From the NCBI RefSeq assembly GCF_900113935.1, contig NZ_FORF01000018.1, positions 32,720 through 82,903 of the forward strand: 50,184 nucleotides of DNA, given 5' to 3'. Both the position numbers and the translations under genes were made by a program. Below the pieces are notes generated by a model, which was not told the origin of the DNA, ran no database searches, and saw only the letters and a program-made list of their open reading frames with translations. Positions within the stretch are counted from its first letter, which is position 1. The number at the start of each line of letters is the position of its first letter. Source of the DNA: Aquamicrobium aerolatum DSM 21857. GTDB taxonomy: Bacteria; Pseudomonadota; Alphaproteobacteria; Rhizobiales; Rhizobiaceae. Of the stretch, positions 31,495 through 41,427 are shown in pieces.

Positions 31495-31958
31495 GTCATG
31501 CCTGCCGAGCCATGCTGCAGAATAGAGAGCGGGCTGACCGGGGCGGCGCCACCAGTGCCAGGCTTATACATGCGGGTCAGATCGAAGCGCAGCGTCGACA
31601 GCCTGACCAGAACTGCTCCTTCGAACTCGTCGACCGTATAGGCAAGGGCAAGGATACTGGCTTCGTCGGTCTTCTGGTCAGTGATGACGGCATAGCCCCA
31701 ACTTTTCAGGGATGCCTCAAGAGCTTGACCGAATACGGAAGCATCAGGGGTGAACCGGATCGTCGTGCTGCTGGGGCCGGCCTGTTCGGCAAGCCTGCCG
31801 ACCATGTCGCTGGCGATGGCGTTGGCAGCTTCCGGCGACAATTCTGCCGTTACTGTGCTTTGGATCAGCCCGGCTTGCCCCAGCGTCTGACAGGCTGAGA
31901 GAAGACCGGTTAAGACGATCGCAGCGATGAGGCGACCGAACAGGGAGAATGTACGCAC
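31491..31958 (-). CDS. trbH: Conjugal transfer lipoprotein TrbH
   Basis: 155 aa with a lipoprotein signal (LFGRLIAAIVLTGLLSACQT), placing it at the outer membrane as the VirB7-like partner of TrbG. The mature part (AELSPEAANAIASDMVGRLA, SLKSWGYAVITDQ) fits TrbH. It starts 3 bp after trbG and overlaps trbI by 4 bp, the canonical order. Confidence 0.88.
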   Translation of the reverse strand: MRTFSLFGRLIAAIVLTGLLSACQTLGQAGLIQSTVTAELSPEAANAIASDMVGRLAEQAGPSSTTIRFTPDASVFGQALEASLKSWGYAVITDQKTDEASILALAYTVDEFEGAVLVRLSTLRFDLTRMYKPGTGGAAPVSPLSILQHGSAGMT

Positions 31959-31961
31959 CCC

Positions 31962-32786
31962 CTACCCTCCCCGCCGGATGGTGATTTTTTGCTGCTGGCG
32001 ACCGACACCGGAAACGAGGATGGCGTGATCGATATGATAGTCGACCACCATCATCGAGCCTTTCATCCGGTAGTTGACGATGCGGTTTTCACCGCCGGAA
32101 ACGACGAACAGTACCGGCGCGTCCTGACCGGAAAGCGAGGATGGAAACTGGATATAGGTCTTGCTTCCATCGCTATAGATCCGTGTCGGCCGCCAGCGCG
32201 CCGTGCCAGTTGTGCGGAAGCCGAAGTTCAACTGATCGGCGGGCACACCTGCACCCGGAACGATGCTGGCTTCCATGCGCGCACTGATTTCGGCAAAGCG
32301 GGCATTGACGTCTTCCGGATAGTCGAAACCGACCCGGGCCATATACTGGCTTTGATGCGATTTGAGCTGGATGTGATAAGTGCGCCGCGAGGTGGTCACC
32401 ACCATCGAGGTGACCAGTCCGGCCTCCGAGGGCTTGACGATCAGATGCGCCGCCTGACCGCCGGGCGCGCCGGAGGTTGCCGGCTCGACCTTCCAGCGCA
32501 CCGTGTCGCCAAGCAGCACGTCGCGGACGATTTCTCCGGCTTGCAATTCGATATCGCAGACCTGCAGTGGTGAGCAGACGACTGAAGGCTGGACTTCGCC
32601 ATAAAGGAAGATGACCTTGCCGTCATTGCCACGGGTTACGACCCCCTGCCCCGATTGCCACTGTCCGGAAAGACCCGTTGCTCGCGTCTCGTTGGCGTTC
32701 AAGGCTTGCGCCTGAGCAGATGTCGGCATTGCCGACAGGAGGAGAGCCGCGCAGAAAACGACGCCTCTTGTCCTCGAAACGTTCAT
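31962..32786 (-). CDS. trbG: Conjugal transfer protein TrbG (VirB9-like)
   Basis: 274 aa. Signal peptide [20 protein letters not shown]. Periplasmic CagX/VirB9 domain with [40 protein letters not shown] and the C-terminal [20 protein letters not shown]. Part of the outer-membrane core complex with TrbH and TrbI. The start at 32786 is chosen because AGGAG lies 7-8 bp upstream; a 13-residue longer version overlaps trbF. Confidence 0.92.
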   Translation of the reverse strand: MNVSRTRGVVFCAALLLSAMPTSAQAQALNANETRATGLSGQWQSGQGVVTRGNDGKVIFLYGEVQPSVVCSPLQVCDIELQAGEIVRDVLLGDTVRWKVEPATSGAPGGQAAHLIVKPSEAGLVTSMVVTTSRRTYHIQLKSHQSQYMARVGFDYPEDVNARFAEISARMEASIVPGAGVPADQLNFGFRTTGTARWRPTRIYSDGSKTYIQFPSSLSGQDAPVLFVVSGGENRIVNYRMKGSMMVVDYHIDHAILVSGVGRQQQKITIRRGG

Positions 32787-32806
32787 GATACTCTCCTGCG
32801 GTGCGC

Positions 32807-33469
32807 TCACAGTTGCGCCGTCCACTCGAAATCTCTCAAATAAAGCCCGATCGGGTTGAAGCGGATGACTGCCTCATCCTGCGGCGGGGTCAGTGTCACG
32901 GTGGCGATGCCACGATAACGACGCGTGCCAAGTTCCTTGCCCTGCCGGTCGCGCTGGAATTCCGTCCAGTCTACCTGATAGCTCTGGTTCGACAGAGGCA
33001 CGATGTTGGTCACTTCAATGGCGACGGTCATGGTAACGGCGCGATCAAATGGCGAATTGCCCCGGAACCAGGCATTGATCTTCTCGGTGGCGGAATCCGA
33101 TGTGCGCAGCAGCGCATAGGTGCGATCGATATATTGCTTCTGGACGACGGCATCTGGCGTGACCGAGCGGAAGTTGCTCACGAAACTGCCGAGCGTGGCG
33201 CGCACGACCCTTGCATCGGCATATTCGATCTGCTGCGGGAACCCGGCGCTGGCGGCTGTTCCGAGGCGATCGACCTCGACGATATAGGGAACGAGCTTGA
33301 CCTGCGTGCTTTGATAAAGCGCGTAGGAAAAGCCGATCACCGCCATCAGCATGCCGGTGATGCCGACAATGCGCCAGGCCCGGGCCGCCATCACATAGGA
33401 GCCATAGCGCTCGTTCCACTCCTGACGCGCAGCAAGATAGGGGTTCTCGGGTGGATTGCGTCCAGCCAT
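32807..33469 (-). CDS. trbF: Conjugal transfer protein TrbF (VirB8-like)
   Basis: 220 aa inner-membrane protein with one TM helix ([20 protein letters not shown], about residues 27-46) and a periplasmic NTF2-like domain ([39 protein letters not shown]). It nucleates assembly of the secretion channel. The start [12 protein letters not shown] fits TrbF N-termini. It begins 8 bp after trbL. Confidence 0.93.
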   Translation of the reverse strand: MAGRNPPENPYLAARQEWNERYGSYVMAARAWRIVGITGMLMAVIGFSYALYQSTQVKLVPYIVEVDRLGTAASAGFPQQIEYADARVVRATLGSFVSNFRSVTPDAVVQKQYIDRTYALLRTSDSATEKINAWFRGNSPFDRAVTMTVAIEVTNIVPLSNQSYQVDWTEFQRDRQGKELGTRRYRGIATVTLTPPQDEAVIRFNPIGLYLRDFEWTAQL

Positions 33470-33477
33470 GTTGTTAC

Positions 33478-34644
33478 TCACGCTTTGTCGTCGCTGGAGG
33501 GTTTGCGCATCGATCGGCCCTGGGCCTGATCGAGCTTTGAATTGGCAAGACCGAGTGTGGACGCGCCCCATGTTCCCGGAACGCCGATGGCCTTGTCGCG
33601 CGCAGCACCTGCCAGTGCGCCACCGGCAGCACCGCCCCCCGATGCCATGCCCTTGAGCGCTGCCGCGCCGAATGACGAACCCGCGGCGCGCGCATCGGAA
33701 TAAGCGGCCGCCCCTGCCCTTGCGCCTCCGGCGGCAAGGGCTGCGCCACCGACTGCAGAGCTTGCGGCATGCCCGCCATGGCGGATGGTCTCCATGCCGC
33801 CGGTCACGGATACGCCCTGCACGACACCCTGAATGATGTTGGGCACATAGATTGAGATGATGAAGACGACGACGGAGATACCGGCAATGGCGAGTGTCGA
33901 AAGATATTCGTCCGAGCCTGCTGGTCCACTCGCCAGATTGACCAGCACCTGCGATCCAATGCGGGCAATCATGACAAGCGCCATCAGCTTCATGCCTACA
34001 CTGAAGGCATAGACGAGGTAGCGGACGGCAAAATCCTTGGTGAAGCTCGAGCCTCCCAGGCCCAGCATGATCATGCCGGCGAGCAGCCCGACATACATTT
34101 CCACCATTACCGAGATGAAGATTGCGGCAACCAGGCTGAAACAGATGACGACGACGATCATGGCAAAGACCGCAGCAATGGCGAGCGCATTGTCTTCGAA
34201 GAGGCCGAACTGGGCCTTGCTCGACATGGCGCTTGCCACCTGAAGGCCGGCATTGAAGACATTGGCCGGTGAGGCCGAGCCACCGCCAGCGCCGATCTGG
34301 AACAGGCTATCGACCATAGCTTTTGCAAAGGCAGGCCCCTGTTCAAGAATGAAGACGAAGAGGCCGATGAACATGATGCGGCGCACGAGTTCGGCAAACC
34401 ATGTATCGAGGGATGCGGCCGCCAGAGCCAGCCAGACCGCGGCTATGCCGATCTCGATGCCGGCAAGGATCCAGAACAGCGAGCGGGCCGCCTGCAGGAC
34501 GGTTGTCTCCCAGCCCTGGGCGGCACTTGCCACCTCGTTTTCCAGATTGGTCAGGAGCGAGCCATCCTGCGCGATAGCCGGTTCAATCAGGATCGACAGG
34601 CCAAGCAGGGTGACGAAGACCGCCCTAATTCTCGGCGGCGTCAT
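33478..34644 (-). CDS. trbL: Conjugal transfer protein TrbL (VirB6-like)
   Basis: 388 aa polytopic inner-membrane protein. A signal-like start ([20 protein letters not shown]) precedes five or more TM helices ([60 protein letters not shown]). A Gly/Ala-rich C-terminal region follows ([20 protein letters not shown]) and then a charged tail. It forms part of the translocation path. It overlaps trbK by 20 bp. Confidence 0.92.
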   Translation of the reverse strand: MTPPRIRAVFVTLLGLSILIEPAIAQDGSLLTNLENEVASAAQGWETTVLQAARSLFWILAGIEIGIAAVWLALAAASLDTWFAELVRRIMFIGLFVFILEQGPAFAKAMVDSLFQIGAGGGSASPANVFNAGLQVASAMSSKAQFGLFEDNALAIAAVFAMIVVVICFSLVAAIFISVMVEMYVGLLAGMIMLGLGGSSFTKDFAVRYLVYAFSVGMKLMALVMIARIGSQVLVNLASGPAGSDEYLSTLAIAGISVVVFIISIYVPNIIQGVVQGVSVTGGMETIRHGGHAASSAVGGAALAAGGARAGAAAYSDARAAGSSFGAAALKGMASGGGAAGGALAGAARDKAIGVPGTWGASTLGLANSKLDQAQGRSMRKPSSDDKA

Positions 34645-34834
34645 TGCCCTGCTCCTCCCCGTTGTCCCAGCGCGGCCGCATTTCCTGACCGCCGGTCGTG
34701 TCGAATTGCAGGGGAGCGACGGCGACCGGAGCTACTGAGGTGCGCGCGTCGGCGGGGTTCTGAGCAATCCAGACTGTAACGCCGATGCCGATCACGACGA
34801 TGGCGGCTACAACAATGAAGAAAATCCTGTTCAC
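34625..34834 (-). CDS. trbK: TrbK-like entry-exclusion protein
   Basis: 69 aa with one N-terminal helix (IFFIVVAAIVVIGIGVTVWI) and a short polar tail ending [20 protein letters not shown]. It sits between trbJ and trbL where trbK lies in this operon class. TrbK proteins prevent uptake of a related plasmid. No lipobox Cys is present, unlike classical TrbK, so it belongs to the divergent (TrbK-alt-like) group. The GTG start overlaps the trbJ stop. Assigned mainly by position and size. Confidence 0.65.
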   Translation of the reverse strand: MNRIFFIVVAAIVVIGIGVTVWIAQNPADARTSVAPVAVAPLQFDTTGGQEMRPRWDNGEEQGNDAAEN

Positions 34835-35631
34835 CAGCGGGGCTCCATCATCTGACCGCCGGAACTTGACGGTGCTGTTGATCTGAAAAATTCCTCACGC
34901 CGTGTCTGGGCGAGATCCTTTGCCGCCTGTTCGGACTGATACCAGGTGGCCATCATCGTCATCTGCTGGGAGACCAGCCCGCGCAGTTTCTGGGACTGGG
35001 CCACTTGCTGGGCGGCAATCTGATGTCCGACCTGAAGGGCCTGCATCTGGCCGACCGCGCTTTCCGACATCGAGCGCAACTGCGACATGGTCGCTTCCTC
35101 ACTGCCAAATTGTTCGGCGGTGAAACCAGCGGCACGCAATGTCGATGCGATGGTGTCGCGATTGGTGTCGGACCAGTCCTGATAGCTCGACGAAAAGCTC
35201 TCGCCATTGGCAAGGCCGCTTTTGAACTCGGCAAAGCTCTGGAACCGCTGCTTGAGCACATCGTCGATATTGCCCATCGAGAATGCGATCCCCTGCCCCT
35301 GATTGACGAGGGCCTGAAGGCGGGTGAGATCGCTTTCCACCTGTCCCCAGATATGGTTTGGGAGCTGCAACGTGTTTTGGAGCATGTTCTCGTAGATCCG
35401 GATCTGGTTCTGGATCTGCTCGGCCAGTTGCGTGATCTGCTGCACCTGGTTCTGGATTTGCTCCGCCGACTGGCCGACCAGCCCCACCAGCTCAGAATTG
35501 TTGAGGATCTGCGTCCATTCCGTCGCTTGCCCCGTGACAGCCCCGGCATATGCGGGGTTGGACTGGACAACGCAGACGACGCCAAGCGCTGCAACGGCGA
35601 CCCTAACGATTTGCGAGAATGGTTTCGGCAT
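34831..35631 (-). CDS. trbJ: Conjugal transfer protein TrbJ (VirB5-like)
   Basis: 266 aa secreted protein with signal VAVAALGVVCVVQSNPAYAG. A long helical region with Gln-rich coiled coil follows (VGQSAEQIQNQVQQITQLAE, QNQIRIYENMLQNTLQLPNH), then GQMQALQVGHQIAAQQVAQS near the C-terminus. The VirB5-like minor pilus/adhesin role is known for the family. The start at 35631 is supported by a GGGGGA site; it overlaps the end of trbE by 29 bp. Confidence 0.92.
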   Translation of the reverse strand: MPKPFSQIVRVAVAALGVVCVVQSNPAYAGAVTGQATEWTQILNNSELVGLVGQSAEQIQNQVQQITQLAEQIQNQIRIYENMLQNTLQLPNHIWGQVESDLTRLQALVNQGQGIAFSMGNIDDVLKQRFQSFAEFKSGLANGESFSSSYQDWSDTNRDTIASTLRAAGFTAEQFGSEEATMSQLRSMSESAVGQMQALQVGHQIAAQQVAQSQKLRGLVSQQMTMMATWYQSEQAAKDLAQTRREEFFRSTAPSSSGGQMMEPRW

Positions 35632-38053
35632 TGCCGATCCCCCTTTCCGTAAGCCAGACTTTTGGCCAGTTCGCGCCATGGTCATGGTCAAGCTGCTCAA
35701 TGCGTTTGAGATCGTCCTTGCCGGTGGCCCCAACAAAGGACAGCGCGACCGGTCCAAGCGCCATGTCGAACAGGCGTCTTCCTTCAGGCGAGGCGACGTA
35801 ATATTCCCGTTTGGGTGTGGCCAATGCGACAATCTCGATCTGGCGTTCATTGAAGCCGATGCGCTCGTAAAATTCGCGTGTGCCCGGTTCACGGGCCGCG
35901 CCATTCGGCAGGCAGATTTTGGTCGGACAGCTTTCCTTCAGCACATCGATGATGCCAGAGCGCTCGGCGTCCGAAATTGATTGCGTGGCGAGTAGCACCG
36001 CGCAATTGGCCTTGCGCAACACTTTCAGCCATTCGCGGATCTTGTCCCTGAATGTTGGATGGCCAAGCATCAGCCAGGCTTCATCGAGCAGAATCAGGCT
36101 CGGCGCACCAGTCAGGCGCTTTTCGATCCGACGGAAGAGATAGAGCAGTACGGGCACGAGATTGCGCTCGCCCATATTCATCAGTTCTTCGACCTCGAAG
36201 CATTGGAAGGCGCCGAGCGTCAGACCGTCCTGTTCTGCGTCAAGCAACTGGCCCATTGGTCCGTCGACGGTGTAATGGTGCAGCGCGTCCTTGATCTCAC
36301 GCAGCTGTACGCCGCTGACGAAATCCGACAGCGAGCGGCCGGGCGCAGAGGCCATGAGCCTGATCTGGCGCGAAATTGCATTGCGATGATCGGGCGTGAT
36401 TGTCACCCCTTGCATGGCGACCAGCGTTTCGATCCATTCGGCTGCCCAGGCGCGGTCACCATCACTGTCAAGTTCAGCCAGTGGACAGAAGGCCAGCATG
36501 GCATCGCCCTCCCCTGCCCCGATCTCGTAATGATCGCCCCCAGTGGCCAGTGTCAGCGGCAGAAGTGATCTGCCCTTATCAAAAGCGAAGATCTGCGCAT
36601 CGCGGTAGCGGCGGAACTGGGCTGCGATCAGGGCCAGCAGGGTTGACTTGCCGGATCCGGTTGGGCCGAACACCAGCGTGTGGCCGACATCATCGACATG
36701 AAGGTTCAGCCGGAAGGGAGTGGAGCCGCTCGCAACCTGCATCAGCGGTGGTGAATTGGGCGGGTAGAATGGACAAGGTGCGGTTGCGCTGCCCGACCAT
36801 ACCGAATTGACAGGAATGAGATCGGCGAGGTTACGCGTGTTGATCAGAGGTTCGCGAATGTTGGCGTACCAGTTGCCGGGCAGGGACCCCAGATAAGCTT
36901 CGGTGGCATTGAGCGTTTCGATTCGCGCGCCAAAGCCTTCCGCCTGAATCAGCCGGCGGACCGCCTCGGCCTGTTCGCGCAGACGATTATCATCATGATC
37001 GAACATGACGATGACGGGGGTATAGTAGCCATAGGCAACCAGTTGCGATGCGGCTTCTGCGATCGCGTCCTCAGCTTCGGCCACCATCAGTATGGCGTCC
37101 TGATCGACCGATCGGCTCTGGGTCTGGAACAGCTGGTCGAAGAAGGGGCGCACTTTCTGCTGCCACTTCTTGCGGGTGCGCTCGAGCTTTTGCCGTGCGT
37201 CCTGCTCATCCAGGAAGACGAAGCGGCTTGACCAGCGATAGGTCAGCGGCATCAGGTCAAGGTGGTTCAGGATGCCGGGCCAGCTTTCGGCCGGGAAACC
37301 GTCTATGGCGACGACTGCCAGATAATGGCCATCGACCATTGGCGATAGCCCATGATGGAACTCGGCGGTCGCCAGCCAGTCGAGATACATCGGGATTTCC
37401 GGCAGGCGGACCGGATGGTTCTCCCCTACGATGCAGAAGCGGATGAACTGGAAGAGTTCATCGTAGCGCGCTTCGCGTCCGGTCCCGGGATCAATAACGG
37501 TCCGCGTGACCATGCGGCGGATCGAAAGAACGTTCGCCAGATATTGCTCGACCTCGCGGATCGATGTCCGGAAATTGTCGAGAACAGTGTCTGCATAGGT
37601 CTCGGAACGGCTTTCGACGTCGGAATAGACATAGCGTGTCATGGCTGACCTGCGCCGCTCGGGCGGGCGATAGGTGAGGATCAGCGCATGCTGGCTCTCA
37701 TAATGGCCCCGCTCGGCCTCGAAATGTGCACGCCGCTCATTATCGATAGCTGCCGTCACTGCGTCAGGGAAATAGCTCTCTTCGCGTGACGGGTAGGAAA
37801 CGGCCGGCACGCGCACGGCCTCAACCTGGATCATCCAGCCGGAACCAAGCCGCGACAGGACCGCGTTGATCTGGCGCGATACCTCATTGCGTTCGGAGTT
37901 GGTCGAACTTTCCGAATCCGGACCGGCGAAATACCAGCCGGCCATCAGGCTCCCGTCCTTGAGCAGGATCACGCCATTGTCGACCAGCCCGGCATAAGGG
38001 ACGAGATCAGAAAACGACGGCTGTGTGTTTCGGAACTGACGAAGTGCGACCAT
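35603..38053 (-). CDS. trbE: Conjugal transfer ATPase TrbE (VirB4-like)
   Basis: 816 aa. An N-terminal CagE/TrbE/VirB domain (about 180-390) and a C-terminal ATPase. Walker A is in LVFGPTGSGKSTLLALIAAQ (about residue 460), Walker B in APSLILLDEAWLMLGHPTF, and LLATQSISDAERSGI follows. It energises pilus assembly and substrate transfer at the inner membrane. Full length for the family. The start at 38053 lies 7 bp after trbD. Confidence 0.95.
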   Translation of the reverse strand: MVALRQFRNTQPSFSDLVPYAGLVDNGVILLKDGSLMAGWYFAGPDSESSTNSERNEVSRQINAVLSRLGSGWMIQVEAVRVPAVSYPSREESYFPDAVTAAIDNERRAHFEAERGHYESQHALILTYRPPERRRSAMTRYVYSDVESRSETYADTVLDNFRTSIREVEQYLANVLSIRRMVTRTVIDPGTGREARYDELFQFIRFCIVGENHPVRLPEIPMYLDWLATAEFHHGLSPMVDGHYLAVVAIDGFPAESWPGILNHLDLMPLTYRWSSRFVFLDEQDARQKLERTRKKWQQKVRPFFDQLFQTQSRSVDQDAILMVAEAEDAIAEAASQLVAYGYYTPVIVMFDHDDNRLREQAEAVRRLIQAEGFGARIETLNATEAYLGSLPGNWYANIREPLINTRNLADLIPVNSVWSGSATAPCPFYPPNSPPLMQVASGSTPFRLNLHVDDVGHTLVFGPTGSGKSTLLALIAAQFRRYRDAQIFAFDKGRSLLPLTLATGGDHYEIGAGEGDAMLAFCPLAELDSDGDRAWAAEWIETLVAMQGVTITPDHRNAISRQIRLMASAPGRSLSDFVSGVQLREIKDALHHYTVDGPMGQLLDAEQDGLTLGAFQCFEVEELMNMGERNLVPVLLYLFRRIEKRLTGAPSLILLDEAWLMLGHPTFRDKIREWLKVLRKANCAVLLATQSISDAERSGIIDVLKESCPTKICLPNGAAREPGTREFYERIGFNERQIEIVALATPKREYYVASPEGRRLFDMALGPVALSFVGATGKDDLKRIEQLDHDHGANWPKVWLTERGIGNAETILANR

Positions 38054-38060
38054 GGACGGA

Positions 38061-38363
38061 TCAGTACCTGCGCCATGGCGAGGATGTCGGGCGGTAGGCT
38101 TGCTGATAGCGAACGTGGCGCAGATAGACCTGTCGCATCATCGGATCGGCCTTGGCCATCATCCGCAATGCGCCAACGACACCAATCCAGATTGCGATGC
38201 CGAGCAGCGCAGAGAACCAGGTCAGCACGACAAAGATCAAAATGACCGTCGCAAGTCCGGTCAGCAAAACCAGTTCGCGATCGGCGCCCATCAAATGGTT
38301 CGGGCGCGACAGCGCCCGATGAATGCGGGATCGTGCGAGCGGAGCGACTGGCTCAGCCATCAC
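38061..38363 (-). CDS. trbD: Conjugal transfer protein TrbD (VirB3-like)
   Basis: 100 aa. [20 protein letters not shown] is the conserved entry, followed by two close TM helices ([35 protein letters not shown]) and [14 protein letters not shown]. Inner-membrane partner of TrbE. Two adjacent ATGs (38363, 38360) are possible starts, both overlapping the trbC stop. Confidence 0.92.
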   Translation of the reverse strand: MMAEPVAPLARSRIHRALSRPNHLMGADRELVLLTGLATVILIFVVLTWFSALLGIAIWIGVVGALRMMAKADPMMRQVYLRHVRYQQAYRPTSSPWRRY

Positions 38364-38736
38364 CGCCCTCCCCTGCCCCGCCCTTTCTTACAAGGGTCGA
38401 CTGGACAGTTTCGACTGTGCCGATAGATGCGCCGGAGGCACCGAAGAGCCCGACGATTTGGGTTGCGCCAAGCAGAATGCCGGCAACCAGCACGACATAC
38501 ATTAGCCGTCTGGCAAAATCGTTCAGCTCGCCGCCGAAGATCAGCATCCCGCCGGCGACGGCAACTGCCGCAAGGGCAATGAAGCCGGCCACCGGCCCGG
38601 TGATCGATTGCTGGATCTGTTGCAGTGGCCCCTCCCAAGGGAGACCGCCGCCGCCAGCAGCAAGAGAGGGTCCCATGGAGAGGATGAGAACGGTGAAGCT
38701 TACCGTCAGAAAGGCGACGGTCCTGTTATGCTGCAT
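38353..38736 (-). CDS. trbC: Conjugal transfer pilin TrbC (VirB2-like)
   Basis: 127 aa prepilin. Export signal [20 protein letters not shown] to AAGGGG, then two hydrophobic helices ([40 protein letters not shown]) typical of pilin, which in this class is cyclised. The start at 38736 (MQHNRT) overlaps the trbB stop by 11 bp; a longer upstream frame is not family-like. Confidence 0.92.
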   Translation of the reverse strand: MQHNRTVAFLTVSFTVLILSMGPSLAAGGGGLPWEGPLQQIQQSITGPVAGFIALAAVAVAGGMLIFGGELNDFARRLMYVVLVAGILLGATQIVGLFGASGASIGTVETVQSTLVRKGGAGEGGDG

Positions 38737-39694
38737 CAAGGTGCCCCTCTTCCGGATAGGTTTCGATCTGGTAGTTGCCGTCGCGCCAGGCCTCGACATG
38801 GATGACTTCGCGCACCCTTCGTCCGGTTGGTGTGCGCTCGATCGAAACGACAAGATCGACGGCCTCGCCGATCACGTCGTGCATTGGCTGCTGGCTGGCT
38901 TCAGCGGTGAGTTGCTCAAGCCGTCGCAAGGCCGAAAACGCATTGTTGGCGTGGATGGTGGTGATGCCGCCCGGATGACCGGTATTCCATGCCTTGAGCA
39001 TGGTGAGTGCCGCACCATCGCGGACCTCGCCGACAATGATACGATCGGGCCGTAACCGCATGGTGCTCTTCAGCAGCCGGGCCATATCTACCGTATCGGT
39101 GGTGTGGAGCTGCACTGCATTCTCGGCTGCGCACTGGATCTCGGCCGTATCTTCCAGGATCACCAGCCTGTGTTCCGGCGCTGTCCGTACCATCTCGGCG
39201 ATGACGGCATTGGCGAGCGTCGTCTTCCCCGAACCAGTGCCGCCGGAAATGACGATGTTGAGGCGCGCCTTGATCGCCTTGCGAACGAGGGTGGCCTGTT
39301 CGCACGTCATGATGGCGCTTCGGATGTAGTCCTCCAGCGGGATCAAGCGCGAAGCTCGTTTGCGGATGGTGAAGCTTGGACCTGCCACCACGGGCGGCAG
39401 CAGCCCTTCAAAACGGTGGCCACCTATCGGCAACTCACCGGAGATAATCGGCTGGTCTTCATCGGCTTCCGTCTGCAGTGCATGCGCGACGCTGCCGATG
39501 ATGATTTCGGCGGCACCTGGCTGCAGGGTGCCCATGCTGTCGATCCCCTGCCCCAATCGCTCGACGAACAGCTTTCCGTCCGGGTTCAGCATGATCTCGA
39601 CCACGGATGTATCTTCAAGCGCGGAACAGATGGTCTCGCCAAGCGCATCCTGCAGCTTACGGACCAGACGGAGGTGGGAGCGCGAGGCGGTCAT
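38726..39694 (-). CDS. trbB: Conjugal transfer ATPase TrbB (VirB11-like)
   Basis: 322 aa hexameric secretion ATPase. Walker A is in [20 protein letters not shown] (about residue 153), the Asp box in [20 protein letters not shown], Walker B in [20 protein letters not shown] and the His box in [20 protein letters not shown]. First gene of the trb operon. In Ti-type plasmids traI (autoinducer synthase) precedes it, but here nothing coding precedes it before the repA region. Confidence 0.95.
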   Translation of the reverse strand: MTASRSHLRLVRKLQDALGETICSALEDTSVVEIMLNPDGKLFVERLGQGIDSMGTLQPGAAEIIIGSVAHALQTEADEDQPIISGELPIGGHRFEGLLPPVVAGPSFTIRKRASRLIPLEDYIRSAIMTCEQATLVRKAIKARLNIVISGGTGSGKTTLANAVIAEMVRTAPEHRLVILEDTAEIQCAAENAVQLHTTDTVDMARLLKSTMRLRPDRIIVGEVRDGAALTMLKAWNTGHPGGITTIHANNAFSALRRLEQLTAEASQQPMHDVIGEAVDLVVSIERTPTGRRVREVIHVEAWRDGNYQIETYPEEGHLDAA

Positions 39695-39831
39695 GCCAGA
39701 CGCCTGCTCTCATAACGCAAAGCCGTCGGCATACGCCTGGACATAGGATCAGGAATTTGATGCTGCCACATGTGGAATCGCTGCCCCCTTCTGATAGGGC
39801 AACATCAACATCACATAGGCAGATGCGTCAG

Positions 39832-39849
39832 CCCGGCATAAATGCCGGG
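39832..39849. promoter_or_regulatory. 18-bp palindrome in the trb-rep divergent region
   Basis: CCCGGCATAAATGCCGGG: perfect 8-bp arms around AA. It lies about 140 bp before trbB and 320 bp before repA. It could be a regulator site for trb or a hairpin (no T-run on either side, so terminator is less likely). No quorum-type tra box is apparent. The remaining 39695-40109 sequence shows no supportable gene. Confidence 0.45.
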
Positions 39850-40056
39850 TATGGAGCTTAGTGAGTCGCTTCTATCCTTGAAGACCCATTGGTGGCAGGA
39901 AGACCGAGTGGAGCCTTCAAGAGCTACTTTCCCCCTGGCATTTCTACCGGGCCGCTTTAGCTGGGTGCCAGAACAGGAAGTCTGGCTAACTAGCGGGAAT
40001 CGTGGAGAGATTCGCCTTAGTGTGTGATCAAGGAGTTGACGAACCAACGCTTCCGT

Positions 40057-40143
40057 TAAGGTCTTGTTAACCTTATTCTTCTTGCCAACCGGACAGAATC
40101 GGAGATACTGGCGCTAAATTCGACCAAATGATGAATTTGGCGC
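40057..40143 (+). promoter_or_regulatory. Candidate RepA/RepB operator region upstream of repA
   Basis: Two dyads precede repA. TAAGGT-7-ACCTTA lies at 40057-40075. GGCGCTAAATTC (40110-40121) faces GAATTTGGCGCT about 11 bases later (to 40144), with 10 of 12 arm positions matching. RepA with RepB represses repABC from sites at the repA promoter in studied plasmids, so these are plausible operators. Confidence 0.45.
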
Positions 40144-40167
40144 TATTATCGTTAAGGATGAGATGGG

Positions 40168-41355
40168 ATGAGTTCGCTTCCGTCATTTGAGTTCGACGAG
40201 AAGATCTTGGCGCAAGGCGCGGAGATCTCGCGGAAGCTCGACCAACTTCGACTGGAGAAATTTCCGCCCAACGCAAAGAAGACCCTACGTCGCTTTCCGA
40301 TGGCAGAAGTAGCCCACTATCTCGGCGTCAGTCCCAATAACCTAAAACGTTTACACCTCGAGGGGAAAGGACCTGAACCCCATATCGCCTCGGGTGGCCG
40401 TCGTTTCTATTCAGCCGAGCAGATGATCGAATTGCGCGATTATCTGGACAAAAACGGCCGTTCGGACGCGAAGAAGTACGCCCCTTTTCGCAAGGAAGGC
40501 GAGAAATTACAGGTTATTGCTGTCGTCAACTTCAAGGGAGGCTCAGGGAAGACGACGACCACGGCGCATCTTGGTCAACATCTTGCTCTGACCGGACATC
40601 GTGTGCTCGCAGTTGATCTCGATCCCCAAGCATCACTCTCTGCACTGCATGGCTTTCAGCCTGAGCTAGATCGTAATCCGTCACTTTACGATGCAATCAG
40701 GTACGATGAAAAACGACGACCGGTCGCTGACGTCATTATGTCAACCAACTTTCCACTGTTGGACATCATACCGGCGAACCTTGAGTTGCAGGAGTATGAG
40801 TACGACACGCCTCTCTCGATGCAGACTTCGAATGAGGGAAAGCGGTTTTATACACGGCTAGGACGTGCCCTGGAGGAGGTCGATGATCGATATGATGTCG
40901 TCGTGATCGATTGCCCTCCCCAACTCGGCTTTCTGACATTGACTGCACTTACCGCGTCGACATCGGTATTGATAACCGTCCATCCACAAATGCTCGACCT
41001 CATGTCGATGAGCCAGTTCCTGCTGATGCTAGGCAACTTCGTCAAAACGATCCGCGAAAAAGGTGCGCCAGTCAAAATGGACTGGCTGCGTTATTTGATT
41101 ACGCGCTACGAACCGACTGACATTCCGCAGGCTCAGATGCTTGGTTTCATGCAATCTATGCTTGCTGAGGAAATTCTTAAAAATCCCATGCTGAAGTCAA
41201 CCGCGATTTCAGATGCTGGCTTGACGAAGCAGACACTGTACGAAGTCGAACGCGCGAAATTTAATAGGGAGACGTACGATCGAGCGATCGAATCTCTTGA
41301 TGCAGTCAATTTTGAGATTCAAGCACTTATTCATCAGGCATGGGGGCGGCTCTAA
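40168..41355 (+). CDS. repA: Plasmid partitioning ATPase RepA (ParA type)
   Basis: 395 aa. An N-terminal DNA-binding segment (FPMAEVAHYLGVSPNNLKRL) is used for autoregulation, followed by a ParA/Soj ATPase with deviant Walker A in VVNFKGGSGKTTTTAHLGQH (about residue 120), VLAVDLDPQASLSALHGF and YDVVVIDCPPQLGFLTLTAL. It drives segregation of plasmid copies with RepB and represses the operon. First gene of repABC; repB follows after 72 bp. Confidence 0.96.
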   Translation: MSSLPSFEFDEKILAQGAEISRKLDQLRLEKFPPNAKKTLRRFPMAEVAHYLGVSPNNLKRLHLEGKGPEPHIASGGRRFYSAEQMIELRDYLDKNGRSDAKKYAPFRKEGEKLQVIAVVNFKGGSGKTTTTAHLGQHLALTGHRVLAVDLDPQASLSALHGFQPELDRNPSLYDAIRYDEKRRPVADVIMSTNFPLLDIIPANLELQEYEYDTPLSMQTSNEGKRFYTRLGRALEEVDDRYDVVVIDCPPQLGFLTLTALTASTSVLITVHPQMLDLMSMSQFLLMLGNFVKTIREKGAPVKMDWLRYLITRYEPTDIPQAQMLGFMQSMLAEEILKNPMLKSTAISDAGLTKQTLYEVERAKFNRETYDRAIESLDAVNFEIQALIHQAWGRL

Positions 41356-41427
41356 TGTTGACTGCCGTAAAAAGTAAGGAAAAACCCTTCATTATCAAGC
41401 AAGTAAGTGGGCAGACGAGGTTAAGTG

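Noticed and set aside
32801..33529. 242-aa plus-strand frame opposite trbF
   Set aside because: Shadow of trbF; composition Asp/Arg/His-rich without motif.
39842..40027. 61-aa plus-strand frame in the trb-rep gap
   Set aside because: Starts inside the palindrome, no ribosome-binding site, no known motif.
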